From contig NC_085136.1 of assembly GCF_035046485.1 (NCBI RefSeq), forward strand, positions 321,002,175 to 321,066,174: 64,000 nucleotides of DNA. Reading direction: 5' to 3'. This document shows positions 55,301-64,000 of this stretch, piece by piece; the stretch's first letter is position 1, and the number at the start of each line of letters is the position of its first letter. This DNA is from Aedes albopictus. Taxonomy: Eukaryota > Arthropoda > Insecta > Diptera > Culicidae. The notes beneath the pieces are model-generated. The model was not told the origin of the DNA and did no database searches. It worked only from the letters and a program-made list of their open reading frames with translations. The translations under genes were made by a program, and so were the position numbers.

Positions 55301-57398
55301 AATGAGATACACTCTTGCGATTAAAAAAAACAAGCATTTACAATAGAACGGCCGAAGAAAACCTTTACGAATTACCTAAGGAATTTCCGAAAATCTAAGG
55401 AAGTTTACAAACAATTTCCTAAAAAAAACACAAAAATTGTTTGAAGGAATACCAGTAGATTTTTTTTATTTGCCACTGTTCTTGGGGGAATTTCTGTGAG
55501 AATTCTTGAAAGAATTCTTACAATTTTTTATTTGAATCAGTTGATTCTTTGAAGAAATCACAAGAGAATATATTAGATGAACTAATAAAGAAATCTTTGG
55601 AAAAACTCCTGAAGAACGTTTGGGAGGAATTTCCAAAGGCACTTCGAAGGAATTATTTTAGAATTTTGAATAAATCCTTGGTAGAATTCCTAAAGCAATC
55701 CCTGGAAAAGCCGAATAATAATCTTCTATAGAGCTTTTGGAGAAATGATTGAATAAATCAAGCAAAGAATGCTTTATTCGATTGATAAAACCTTTGCAGA
55801 GGTTCCTAATAAGATCTTTGAAGAAATGCTGAAAGATTTGTTTGAAGGATTATTTAAAAAATTCTTGGAAAAAATCCTGTAGGATTTTTTGAAGCGATTC
55901 CTGAAGAATTCTCGATGGGTACCCCATACGAAATTTTAAATTTGCATTAATCACTTAAAAGATGCTTCTAGGCATTCTTAAAGAATTCTAGAAGAAAGTG
56001 CCAAAGCAGTCTTAGAAGGAATCCTTGTTGAAACTTCTGAAGAAATCATTTGATTTTATATTACCAAATCAGATATCTATACCCTTATTATGTACGCATA
56101 TTCGTTCCTATTTTCATCCTACTGAATACAAAGGAATAAGCGCTTTCTTATATTCTTGTTAGAAGTGAACACGAATGATAACAAAAATTACGTAATCAAT
56201 CGGCGCGGTAATCGCTTTGTTTTCGAATAGGATGAATTTGGAGTTGTAGGATTACTAAGGCACGTTAACCCTACCAGGAATCCTCGAAGATTTGTTTGGA
56301 CGAATTTTCGGAGGAGCTTCTGAAGGAATCAATAATAAATCCTGGAGAAATGCTTGACTGAGATGAGTGAAGGTAGCTTTGAATGATTTTTTTCGGAATG
56401 AGAATGAGAGTTTTTCGAAAGAATTTCTAAGGAGTCTGATCAAAAGTCACAATAGAAATTTTTAAAAGAGTTCTTAGAAGAATGCTAGCAAAAATTCCTG
56501 AAGAAACCCTTGAGGAAACTCGTAGAGTAGATGAAATCTAAAGAATTCGTTGGAAGAAATCCGCAAGGATTTTTGGAATGAATTCCAACAGAAGATCCTC
56601 TCAGAATTTTCTTATAGGAACTTCTGTAGGGATCCTTGGAAGATTTTTTTAAAATTATTATCCAATGGATTCTTTTGAAATTTCTGGGAGGATTTCTAGG
56701 ATGAATCTCTTAATTAAACTCCTTGAAGAGTATTTGCAGATTTTTTTTAGAAAAAAAAAGCGTTGTAGTATCTTTTGAAGGAATCCTTGGAGAAATTTCT
56801 AAAATAATCTTTGGAAGAAATTCTTGAGAAATCTTCAAAGGAACGTCAAAATGAGTGATGACTACTAGAGGAAATGCCAAGATTAATTCTTGGATTAATC
56901 AATGAAGAAATGATTAACTTCCGTGGAAAAAATATTTAGGGGATATTTGGAGGATCACCCGATTGAAACCATGGAGGAATGTTTGAAGAAATTCTAAAAG
57001 GACTTTGAAACCTTTGCAAGAATCTTTTGAAGTACTCTGAAGTACTTTTGAAAACATCCTCGGAGATAACACTGTATGAATACATCAAAGAGTGTTTTTG
57101 ATTTTTTCAAAGAAAATGGAATCCGGGATGTATCATTGCAGAAATCCCCGAAGAAATTCTTAAAGGAATACAGAAATATTGTCTAACCTTCAGTCAGTCA
57201 GTTGGCCACCACTGTCAGCACCACGCTCATGCTAAGAAGTCGAGATTTGTTTCAATGCTTTGTTCAAAATACAACGGCGTGATTATTTGAGAGTTAAAAG
57301 AAGAGATTTAACATTGTAAAATATGTATATCTGTAATTTTCATGGGACCCACAAATTTGATTCCGCACCGGGCCCCTAAATTCCTAGCTACGCCACTG
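52334..57398. mobile_element. hAT-type non-autonomous element, 5.07 kb, filled with 12-bp repeats
   Basis: Terminal inverted repeats CAGTGGCGTAGC and GCTACGCCACTG at 52334 and 57398 are flanked by the 8-bp TSD ACCAGAAG (52326-52333, 57399-57406). Subterminal G/C runs (GGGGGCC near 52390; CCGGGCCCC near 57370) differ from the interior. From about 52840 to 57180 it is almost wholly degenerate GAAGGAATTCCT-like dodecamers, TTC-rich on the left and changing strand sense in several places (for example near 54300 and 55230). No transposase. Open frames of 95-166 codons inside (such as 54721-55221) are repeat-derived. Confidence 0.9.
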
Positions 57399-57406
57399 AC
57401 CAGAAG

Positions 57407-57659
57407 ATATTAAGTGTCTAATATACGCTGATGATGTTGTAATCATTTGTGGCGGAAGAACTCATAAAGTGAATGGAGAAAAACTCCAAAGTGCTTTGAA
57501 CGCAATAAGTGACTGGCAACGACGAACTGGATTCCGTGTACCTGCGGAAAAATGCGCTACAGTGATTTTTAAAACAACAAGATCGAGGAAAGTTACTGAA
57601 CGGAGTATTTTTACAATAAATAGAGTGATAATACCGAGAGAAAAGGCATACAAGTGTTT
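57407..57659 (+). pseudogene. I-clade RT relic: motif C block
   Basis: Resumes after the hAT-type element with KCLIYADDVVIICGG (intact YADD), then LQSALNAISDWQRRTGFRVP and EKCATVIFKTTRSRKVTER, ending AYKC at the SINE insertion. Confidence 0.85.
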
Positions 57660-57846
57660 TTTTTTTTTTATCTGTATTAACGAGATTTTTAGCCCTAGGC
57701 TAGTTCATCTCGGGACCCACGCTTTACTTCCCTTCCGAAGGAAGAACTCACATTTTGCGAGTTTGTCGGGAGTGGGATTCGATCCCAGGTCCTCGGCGTG
57801 ATAGTCAATTGTTCTAACCATTACACCAGGTCTGCTCCACTCATAA
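57660..57846 (-). mobile_element. tRNA-derived SINE, about 187 bp
   Basis: On the minus strand: ACCTGGTGTAATGGTTAGAA (A-box region near 57825), GGGATCGAATCCCACTCCCG (B box near 57775), a body, and GCCTAGGGCTAAAAATCTCG leading to an A tail at 57660-57672. CATACAAGTGTTT / CATAAAAGTGTTT (57647-57659, 57842-57854) is a 13-bp TSD with one change. Confidence 0.88.
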
Positions 57847-57854
57847 AAGTGTTT

Positions 57855-58361
57855 AGGGGTACTGTTAGATCAAGGATTACAGTTTAGAGAACATATTGAA
57901 AGTATTAAAACATCATGCCAACAAAGAATGAAAATCCTAAAGTGCGTTGCTGGCAGTTCGTGGGGTGGAGATCGTGAAACATTAACTAAACTGTACAAAG
58001 CTACAATACTGGAGAAAATGTTGTATGCAGCACCTCTGATCTCATCCAACGGACAGTATTCTCGCCGAAGCAGGGGTGCCCAGCTTCAAAACATACGTGG
58101 GTCAAAGAACAGCAGTGAAATTACATGCTCTGGAGCAGCAAACCGCCGAAGGAACAGACGAAACAACAAACAGCGAATCGACATGGGACTCAATATCCGA
58201 TGAAAGTAGTTCAGGTGAAATGTGGGGACCTAGACAACCTATCAGAGAAACAACTATTAGGGAACGGGGAGAAACCATACTGCGTGAACTTGAGGTCCAT
58301 GTTCCGTCACTAAAAATTCTCACTATACCATCTTGTACACCATGAAGACGTAGCCAGATCA
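57855..58361 (+). pseudogene. I-clade relic: region after RT
   Basis: Continues from KC across the SINE as LGVLLDQGLQFREHIESIKT, then CQQRMKILKCVAGSSWGGDR, LTKLYKATILEKMLYAAPLIS. After about 58075 the frame shifts and only fragments remain (LHALEQQTAEG, HVPSLKILTI). Ends at the MITE insertion near 58361. Confidence 0.75.
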
Positions 58362-59354
58362 CCCAAGTAACATTTTAAGTTTTGTTCGGCTCTACAAGAG
58401 ATCTTCATGACCAATTTTATAAAACTTGCAATAAAACTGAATCATACATCAAAACCTCTTGATAACCTCTTTAAGAGCATCTTCCGGCTAAGTGGACCAC
58501 TCTCGGAGAGGTTTTGCCAACCGCATTAAGAGTAGCAATAAACTCGTTTTAAAACCTAGTTGAAAAATTCTCGATTGTTGTTGTTTTTTTTTTATAACAA
58601 AAACTATGACAGCTCAAGATGCAGAGAAGCTTCTTCGATGGCACGTAAAGTTCAGGAGTATACATCATTCGTAAGTAGAAAGCGATTATTTTAAAGCAAT
58701 ATTTTAGTAGTTATTGTGCTGGTAGGCTTATGCGCATTCGAATTTACCGTGAATATTGGGGTTGCAGAACCATAAAATTAATGCGCTTCGAAATAGTGAA
58801 TATTATCATCTACGAATGAAATAAATCAATTTGTGAATTTAGTAAAACTATGTCGAATCACAAGAAAACTCAGCAGAGAGAGTTTATTTATGTGAGCATG
58901 TTATGGAAATGGTGGCAAACTATCAATTCATTGCTAATTTGAGCAAAATGAACTATTTTCCATTCACGTGAGCTAATTCTTCAATATGGCGACAACCATA
59001 ATCAGCGAAAATAAAACGAAAGCAAGTTTACTTTTATGATGACCGCAATAAACCTAGCAGTGTCGTAGTTCTGCTTTTCCATCAATAGATGTCGTTACTA
59101 ATCGAACGGATCGCCATCTGTTGAGAGTTTTAATAGTTTTATTGTGGTAATAATGATTGCCAGGAGGTTTACATATAGGAAAGTTTTGTTTACTCTTAAA
59201 ATCTGTCTTTATGGATATCTTCAAGTATACTATAAAACATTTTATCAATGGTTTTCATAAAAGCAAACATAAAACTGTGAGTTTTATTTATTGCTGTAAT
59301 AAAACCCTAATAAAAATCAAAGAAAACCAATCAGCAATGAAATTGTTACTTGGG
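58362..59354. mobile_element. MITE with CCCAAGTAAC ends, 0.99 kb
   Basis: CCCAAGTAACA at 58362 and TGTTACTTGGG ending at 59354 are terminal inverted repeats; the frame of the I-clade relic is interrupted exactly here. Subterminal TTTTATAAAACTTG and CATAAAACTG/ATAAAACC motifs recur. TSD not clear, superfamily unassigned. The short frames inside have no motif. Confidence 0.65.
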
Positions 59355-59456
59355 CATAGTTGATAAGACTCTACCTAGGGCAGCCCGTCAACATACTCCG
59401 CAAATCATGCTGCGAAAAATGTTTAAAGCAAGAAAACTGAACAAATATAGGATCTA

Positions 59457-59671
59457 GGGAATCGCGCCACTTGGGCGGTGGCTTCTATATTCGTCTGTTT
59501 TCCACTATAACTCAGTCAAATTTGAACCAATTGACACAACTTTTGGAATGTGGTGAGATAGGTATAGTATCTGCCCGTGTACAACATTTCAAGTCAACTG
59601 GTTCAAAATTGACTGAGTTCTAGAGGAAAACAGACAAATATAGAAGCCACCGCCCAAGTGGCGCGATACCC
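59457..59671. mobile_element. Tc1/mariner-type palindromic MITE, 215 bp
   Basis: GGGAATCGCGCCACTTGGGC at the left pairs with the right end apart from one base, with inverted arms of about 75 bp (GGTGGCTTCTATATT, GTCTGTTTTCC). TA lies at both borders (59455-59456, 59672-59673). It interrupts the I-clade relic shortly before RNase H. Confidence 0.85.
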
Positions 59672-59673
59672 TA

Positions 59674-60100
59674 TAAGATGTTGTACACAGATGGTTCAAA
59701 AATGTCAGGTAAATGCGGATTCAGTGTAGTTAGTGATGATATTACATTAAGGAGAAGAATATACAATGAAAGCAGTATATATGGAGCCGAGAGTGCAGCA
59801 GCAAAGGAAGCAATTCAGTGGGTTGCGAATGAAGAAGGGGCGGGAGCTTTCCTAATTTGTACTGATTCAATATGTGTAATAACCTCTTTAGAGAGTTGTA
59901 AAGTTAAAAGCTTATGGAAAGACCAAATGCTTCAGATATACAATCAGTGTGTACAAGATAGAAAAGAGGTTATCTTTTGCTGGGTACCAACCCACATTGG
60001 AATTTAAGGCAATGAAAAAGCGGACCTAGAAGCCAATAAGGCAGCTCTAGAATAACAAATAGAAAGAACCATTGATTTGGATTACAGGGAAATAAGAAAA
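59674..60100 (+). pseudogene. I-clade RNase H relic
   Basis: KMLYTDGSKMSGKCGFSVVS (first Asp), YGAESAAAKEAIQW (Glu), FLICTDSICVITS (second Asp) and CWVPTHIGI are all retained; a TAA at 60006-60008 replaces the expected Lys/Arg codon before GNEKADLEANKAA (last Asp). The remaining linker (IERTIDLDYREIRK) runs to the next insertion. Confidence 0.87.
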
Positions 60101-60889
60101 AAAAAACCCAGATTTATCCACCTAGTGGTGATAGTGCCTTTCTCGTCGAATATGTACTCATGATCTTACCGTCGACGCAATCAATCTTGCCTTAGAGTCA
60201 GTGATCAGCCCCAAATCTCCGTGCTTTGGTAATGGACGAGAAGGGGAAAATGCTCATAACAGCGATCTGGGACTGTACCACCTATGAATTTCTGAATCAT
60301 AGAATACTTTATTTAGAAAATCAAGCATTTTATCAAGGTCATCATCGAATTGGGGCACTTATTCCGAAGTTATATTCAACGTATGGGCAGAGCTGAAAGT
60401 ATCAGTCCTTTCAGTTGACTGCTTCATCACCTTCACTGGAGGCTGGTTCATACCAAGATGACAATTACTAGCCAGGATTAAACTTTTTCCACAGACCACT
60501 TTGACAAAGTTTTATCTGCACATTTTATGCTATATTTTATTATCATTGGTTGCAAAATTCATGTAGAATTTGTAATGCAGTAATTTGAATTGCCAATGCT
60601 ATATCACATTCAAATATCAACCACATTACAGAGCTCGCACTCCAGCCGCATCAAAATTTTGCGTAGTAATTTTAGACGCAAATAAAGATTTAAAAGAATG
60701 TTCCGGGCTGATGCGCTTGAATTTTAATTTTTCCATACAACGTTGATCCATCCTACTGTAAATTTACGACTCAGGAATCTAAAATGGTGTGATTTGATGA
60801 GATCGCTTTAGTTTATTTAGGTTTTTGGTTCTCTTACACATATCTATCGCTTGCATTCATTTAGTTCACTTTCGTAATTTCGCTAAAGC

Positions 60890-62640
60890 ACCCAACGCTG
60901 CTTCTGCAACACCACCGGTAGCCTCTTATGTAATCTGAGTATATTTTGTATTGCTTACGAGACCCCCGGAAATGATTCCGTAACACTACCGGTATATTCA
61001 AATGTGATCTGAGTTTATGAAAACTGTTAATCAGGTTACCCGGAACTAAAAGCACTACCGGTAGTAACTTCTGTGGACTGTGTCTATTTTCTTATCATCC
61101 ATACATCAGGTTACTGACAAAAAAGCGATTTGATGTACCGCAAGCATGGGTTTGATTCACTTTTATGTATGTCCACTTTCAGTGGGACACCCTTGACCGG
61201 TTCCGGAAAATTTACATGGTTCATTTTTACATTTGACCAATTCCGGCGGGACACCTGAAACCGGTTGTGGAATACTATCGGTGGTCTCTAACGTAATCTG
61301 AGCTGGTTTTCTTGAAAACCTTTCATCAGGTTATCGAAAAAACCGCGGTTTGATGAAGCGCATGCATGGAGTTGGGTTCCCTTCTACATTTGACCACATC
61401 CAGAGGGATACCGGGAACCGATTCCGGGACACTACTAGTTTTCCCAAGCATGATCTGAGATATTTTTTCTTGGTAACCGTTCATCAGGATACCTTAAAAG
61501 CCATTTGATGTGTTTTCTGGTTCTCCTTTTTTTTTTGGTTCTCTTTTACATTCGGCTACTTTCAGCGAGATACCTCAAATCGATTCCGGAACACTATTAG
61601 TAGTTTCTAATGTGGGCATAGCTTATTTTCTTGCTGATCGTACAAGTTATCGAAAAGGCCATGATTTGATGTGTCGCATGTATGAATTAGGCCACTTCCG
61701 GCGGGACACCAGGAACTGGTTCCGGGATGCTACCGGTTCAGATATGATCTGAGACTATTTTCCTGCTTACCGTTCCTCAGGTTATAGAAAAAGCGCCGAT
61801 TTGATGTGTCGCATGTATGGGTTTGGTTCACTTTTATATTTGGCCACTTCCGGCGGGATACCCGGATCCAGTTCCGGAACTCTACCGGATCAGATATGGT
61901 CTGCGACTATTTTCCTGTTTACCATTCATCAGGTTACAGAAGAAGCGGTGGTTTGATGTGTCGCATACTCGCATGCATGGGTTTGTTTCACTTTTATATT
62001 TGGCCACTTCCGGTGAGACACCCGGAACCGGTTCTGCAACACTACCGGTACAGATATAGTCTGCGACTATTTTCCTATTTATCGTTCATCAGGTTATAGA
62101 AAAAGCTGCGATTTTATGTGTCGCATGCATGGGTTTGGTTCACTTTTATATTTGGTCACTTCCGGCGGAATACCCGAAACCGGTTCCGGAACAGTACCGG
62201 ATCAGATATGGTCTGAGACTATTTTCCTGTTAACCATTCATCAGGTTACATAAAAAAGCGGTGATTTGATGTGTCGTATGCATGGGTTTGTTTCACTTTT
62301 ACATTTGGCCACTTACAGTGGGACACACGGAACCGGTTCCGGTATGCTACCGGTTTAGATATGGCCCGAGACTATTTTCCTGTCTACCGTTCATCAGGTT
62401 ATACAAAAAGCTGCAATTTGATGTGTCGCATGCGTGGGTTTGGTTCACTTTTATATTTGGCCACTTCCGGCGGGACACCAAGAACCGGTTCCGGAACACT
62501 ACCGGTTCAGATTTAATCTGCGACTATTTTCCTGCTTACCGTTCATCAGATAATCTAAAATGCCGTGGTTAGATGGGTCGCATGCATGGGTTTGTTGCAA
62601 TTTCATATCTGGCCCCTTCCTGGGGTACCGGTCCGGAACA
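60890..62640. repeat. 153-bp tandem repeat region (CCGGTTCCGGAACACTACCGG)
   Basis: Units with TTGATGTGTCGCATG begin near 61668, 61799, 61952, 62111, 62263, 62416 and a final variant near 62570, mostly 152-159 bp apart; more diverged units precede them (about 61130, 61342, 61503). Each unit carries GGCCACTTCCGGCGGGACAC and the palindrome GAACCGGTTC. Units become more alike towards the right. Confidence 0.88.
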
Positions 62641-62787
62641 CCTAAATGGCCATAACTCCGGAACGGCTGGACCGATTCAAACCATTTTAAATAGGAAACA
62701 ATGGGACAATATTCCGCGTCGATTGAAAACAAAAGCGTTGAAATCGGATGATATTTACTATCCAAAAGTGAGGTGACATTTTTGTAC

Positions 62788-62845
62788 ACATACACACATA
62801 CACACGCACACACATACATACACACACACATACATACACACAGAC
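62788..62845. repeat. CA/CATA microsatellite
   Basis: Runs of ACACATACACAC interspersed with CATA for about 58 bp, between the tandem core and the right end of the unclassified element. Confidence 0.9.
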
Positions 62846-62984
62846 ATCATCTCAACTCGTCGAGCTCAGTCGATTGGTATATAAGACTTGGCCCTCCGGG
62901 GGTTCTATCAAAATTTCATTTTTGGAGTGAACATATAGCCTTTCGGTACACCTTGGTGTACGAGAAAGGCAAAAACACAATAAT

Positions 62985-63258
62985 TGCTTTCAAAATAAAA
63001 TGCAAACCTAGAAGAGAAAATGCAGTTCTCACTAGAATACGTATTGGGCATACTGTTTTGACCCATAAGTACCTATTCGAAATTGTAGTTGTACCAACTT
63101 GTCAATGGAGTAACCAACAACTTACAGTAAAACACATTTTAGTGGAATGCTTAGGGTTGGAAGAAGAGAGAAGAAAAGTGGGATTGTGTATAAGTATGAG
63201 GGAGATTTTGGCAGATGACAGTGAACGAATCGAAACAGTCAGTCAAATTACCTTTTAA
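62985..63258 (+). pseudogene. I-clade C-terminal domain relic
   Basis: Encodes NAVLTRIRIGHTVLTHKYLF, then VPTCQWSNQQLTVKHILVEC and LGLEEERRKVGL, the conserved post-RNase H domain of I-clade proteins, ending at TAA 63256-63258. The Cys pair before the His is reduced to one Cys. Confidence 0.8.
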
Positions 63259-63412
63259 TCTTTGAATTCTTTTCATTGGCCGTTGTGAGGTATATGTTTG
63301 GCTGTACGGAGCAGTGGTTATGAGATTAACCACAGTCAGTAGGTGATCTGGTGCGTTTATCTGTGCAATGATCTGTTCACAACGTTGGCATCGGTGAGTG
63401 CACACTGTACAG

Positions 63413-63604
63413 CATTGGCGTAGCTAGCTTTTTCTTTTATCTCGCTCACTCTTTGCTTAGAAGAGTGAGCGAGATAAAAGAAAAAGCTAGCACGAGAAAG
63501 AGAAGGATGAAAAAGGGGGCACAGGCCCCCTCTTGCATCCCGCTCTTTCTCGTGCTTGTTTAGGGGAGTGAGTGAGATAAAAGAAAAAGCTAGCTACGCC
63601 AATG
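63413..63604. mobile_element. hAT-type MITE, 192 bp
   Basis: Ends CATTGGCGTAGCTAGCTTTT and complement; TSD CTGTACAG, 8 bp exact (63405-63412, 63605-63612). An internal hairpin repeats the GAGTGAGCGAGATAAAAG arm, so the element has three related segments. GGCGTAGC is shared with the 5-kb element at 52334. Confidence 0.92.
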
Positions 63605-63810
63605 CTGTACAGCAACCACTGCCCCACCAACCGCATCCGCTCTCGTCACTTGCCGACTTCAGCTTAGGTAAGTTGTGCGTGCTGCATGTGAGGATAAATC
63701 CTAAACTCCACAGTCGCCGTACAAATGGGGGTGATCGTAGAAGTGTTGTTTTCGGTTGTCGTCAAGGTTGTGGTTCTGCCACACTCTCTCATTGGAATTT
63801 AGGGCATTAG

Positions 63811-63852
63811 GGAGCTGAGAAGCAGGCTTTGTTCCAGTGGGGACATTACGCC

Positions 63853-63886
<34 letters not shown>

Positions 63887-63952
63887 AGAAGAAGAAGAAG
63901 AAGAAGAAGAAGAAGAAGAAGAAGAAGAAGAAGAAGAAGAAGAAGAAGAAGG
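63811..63952 (+). mobile_element. Feilai-type SINE 3' end with (GAA)n tail
   Basis: GCTGAGAAGCAGGCTTTGTT and CCAGTGGGGACATTACGCCA precede AAGAAGAAG repeats extending to about 63951 (over 30 units with one GGA). This is the characteristic 3' end of Feilai-type SINEs; the tRNA-like head is missing, so it is 5'-truncated. Confidence 0.75.
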
Positions 63953-64000
63953 AGACTTGAAGTGCAGTGGGAAGCAGGCGTGCCCTGCCTTCCGAGTCCA

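Larger units (their letters stand above)
60100..62975. mobile_element. Unclassified 2.9-kb non-autonomous element with tandem core
   Basis: The left end has CCACCTAGTGGTGATAGTGC then CTTTCTCGT; the right end has CTTGGTGTACGAGAAAGGCA, so GCCTTTCTCGT is an inverted terminal motif. Between are 0.75 kb of non-repeat sequence, a 153-bp tandem region, a CA microsatellite and CTCGTCGAGCTCAGTCGATT-type right-end sequence. It splits the I-clade relic. No coding capacity; TSD masked by A-runs. Confidence 0.65.
49895..63258 (+). mobile_element. I-clade non-LTR retrotransposon relic with multiple nested insertions
   Basis: Coding remnants in order: basic leader and endonuclease (49902-51060), RT (51129-52333 and 57407-57659, 57855-58361), RNase H (59674-60100) and C-terminal domain (62985-63258). 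Insertions at 52334-57398, 57660-57846, 58362-59354, 59457-59671 and about 60100-62975 separate them. The order endonuclease, RT, RNase H, cysteine-containing C-terminus fits the I clade. The source element would be about 4.5-5 kb. Confidence 0.82.

Overview
This window is typical of a culicine mosquito genome, most likely Aedes. The signs are Lian/LOA-like and R1-like non-LTR retrotransposons, Feilai-type tRNA-derived SINEs with (GAA)n tails, a DD37E Tc1/mariner relic, many palindromic MITEs, and long degenerate 12-bp arrays around GAATTCCT. The species is inferred from repeat character, not from a host gene. I found no host protein-coding gene I could defend, and no rRNA, functional tRNA, CRISPR array or bacterial-type operon.

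Layout. 1-11.07 kb holds MITEs (Tc1/mariner-type with TA duplications, hAT-type with 8-bp duplications), a 3' fragment of the R1-like element with a 14-bp target-site duplication (TSD), a 17-bp tandem array and two degenerate arrays. 11.08-21.5 kb is a full-length Lian/LOA-like element with an 82-bp TSD; its endonuclease domain is interrupted by a complete 5.5-kb R1-like element on the minus strand, with intact ORF1 and ORF2 and a 14-bp TSD. 22.5-28.8 kb is a 2.3-kb palindromic foldback element, split by a second, 5'-truncated Lian/LOA-like copy with a 1151-codon open frame and a TSD of about 229 bp. 28.8-33 kb is simple and degenerate repeat, with one stretch of possible low-copy sequence near 30-31.7 kb.

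33-34.5 kb is a 5'-truncated CR1/Jockey-group fragment with one nonsense codon. 35.96-37.03 kb is a Tc1/mariner-type MITE. 38.5-44.3 kb is an RTE-like relic split by a 3.83-kb LTR element whose two 102-bp LTRs are identical and whose interior is non-coding. 47.3-48.7 kb is a SINE containing a nested DD37E element. 49.9-63.3 kb is one decayed I-clade element carrying at least five later insertions: a 5.07-kb hAT-type element filled with 12-bp repeats, a SINE, two MITEs, and a 2.9-kb unclassified element with 153-bp tandem repeats. The window ends with a hAT MITE and a Feilai-type tail with a GAA microsatellite.

The parts do not form a pathway. They form a nested record in which host elements can be ordered by who interrupts whom. 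The most interesting signals are: a colinear 5' leader shared by the R1-like and Lian-like elements; unusually long TSDs at both Lian-like copies; a covarying 3' UTR stem-loop; the non-coding element with identical LTRs; and DNA transposons acting as carriers of degenerate dodecamer arrays.
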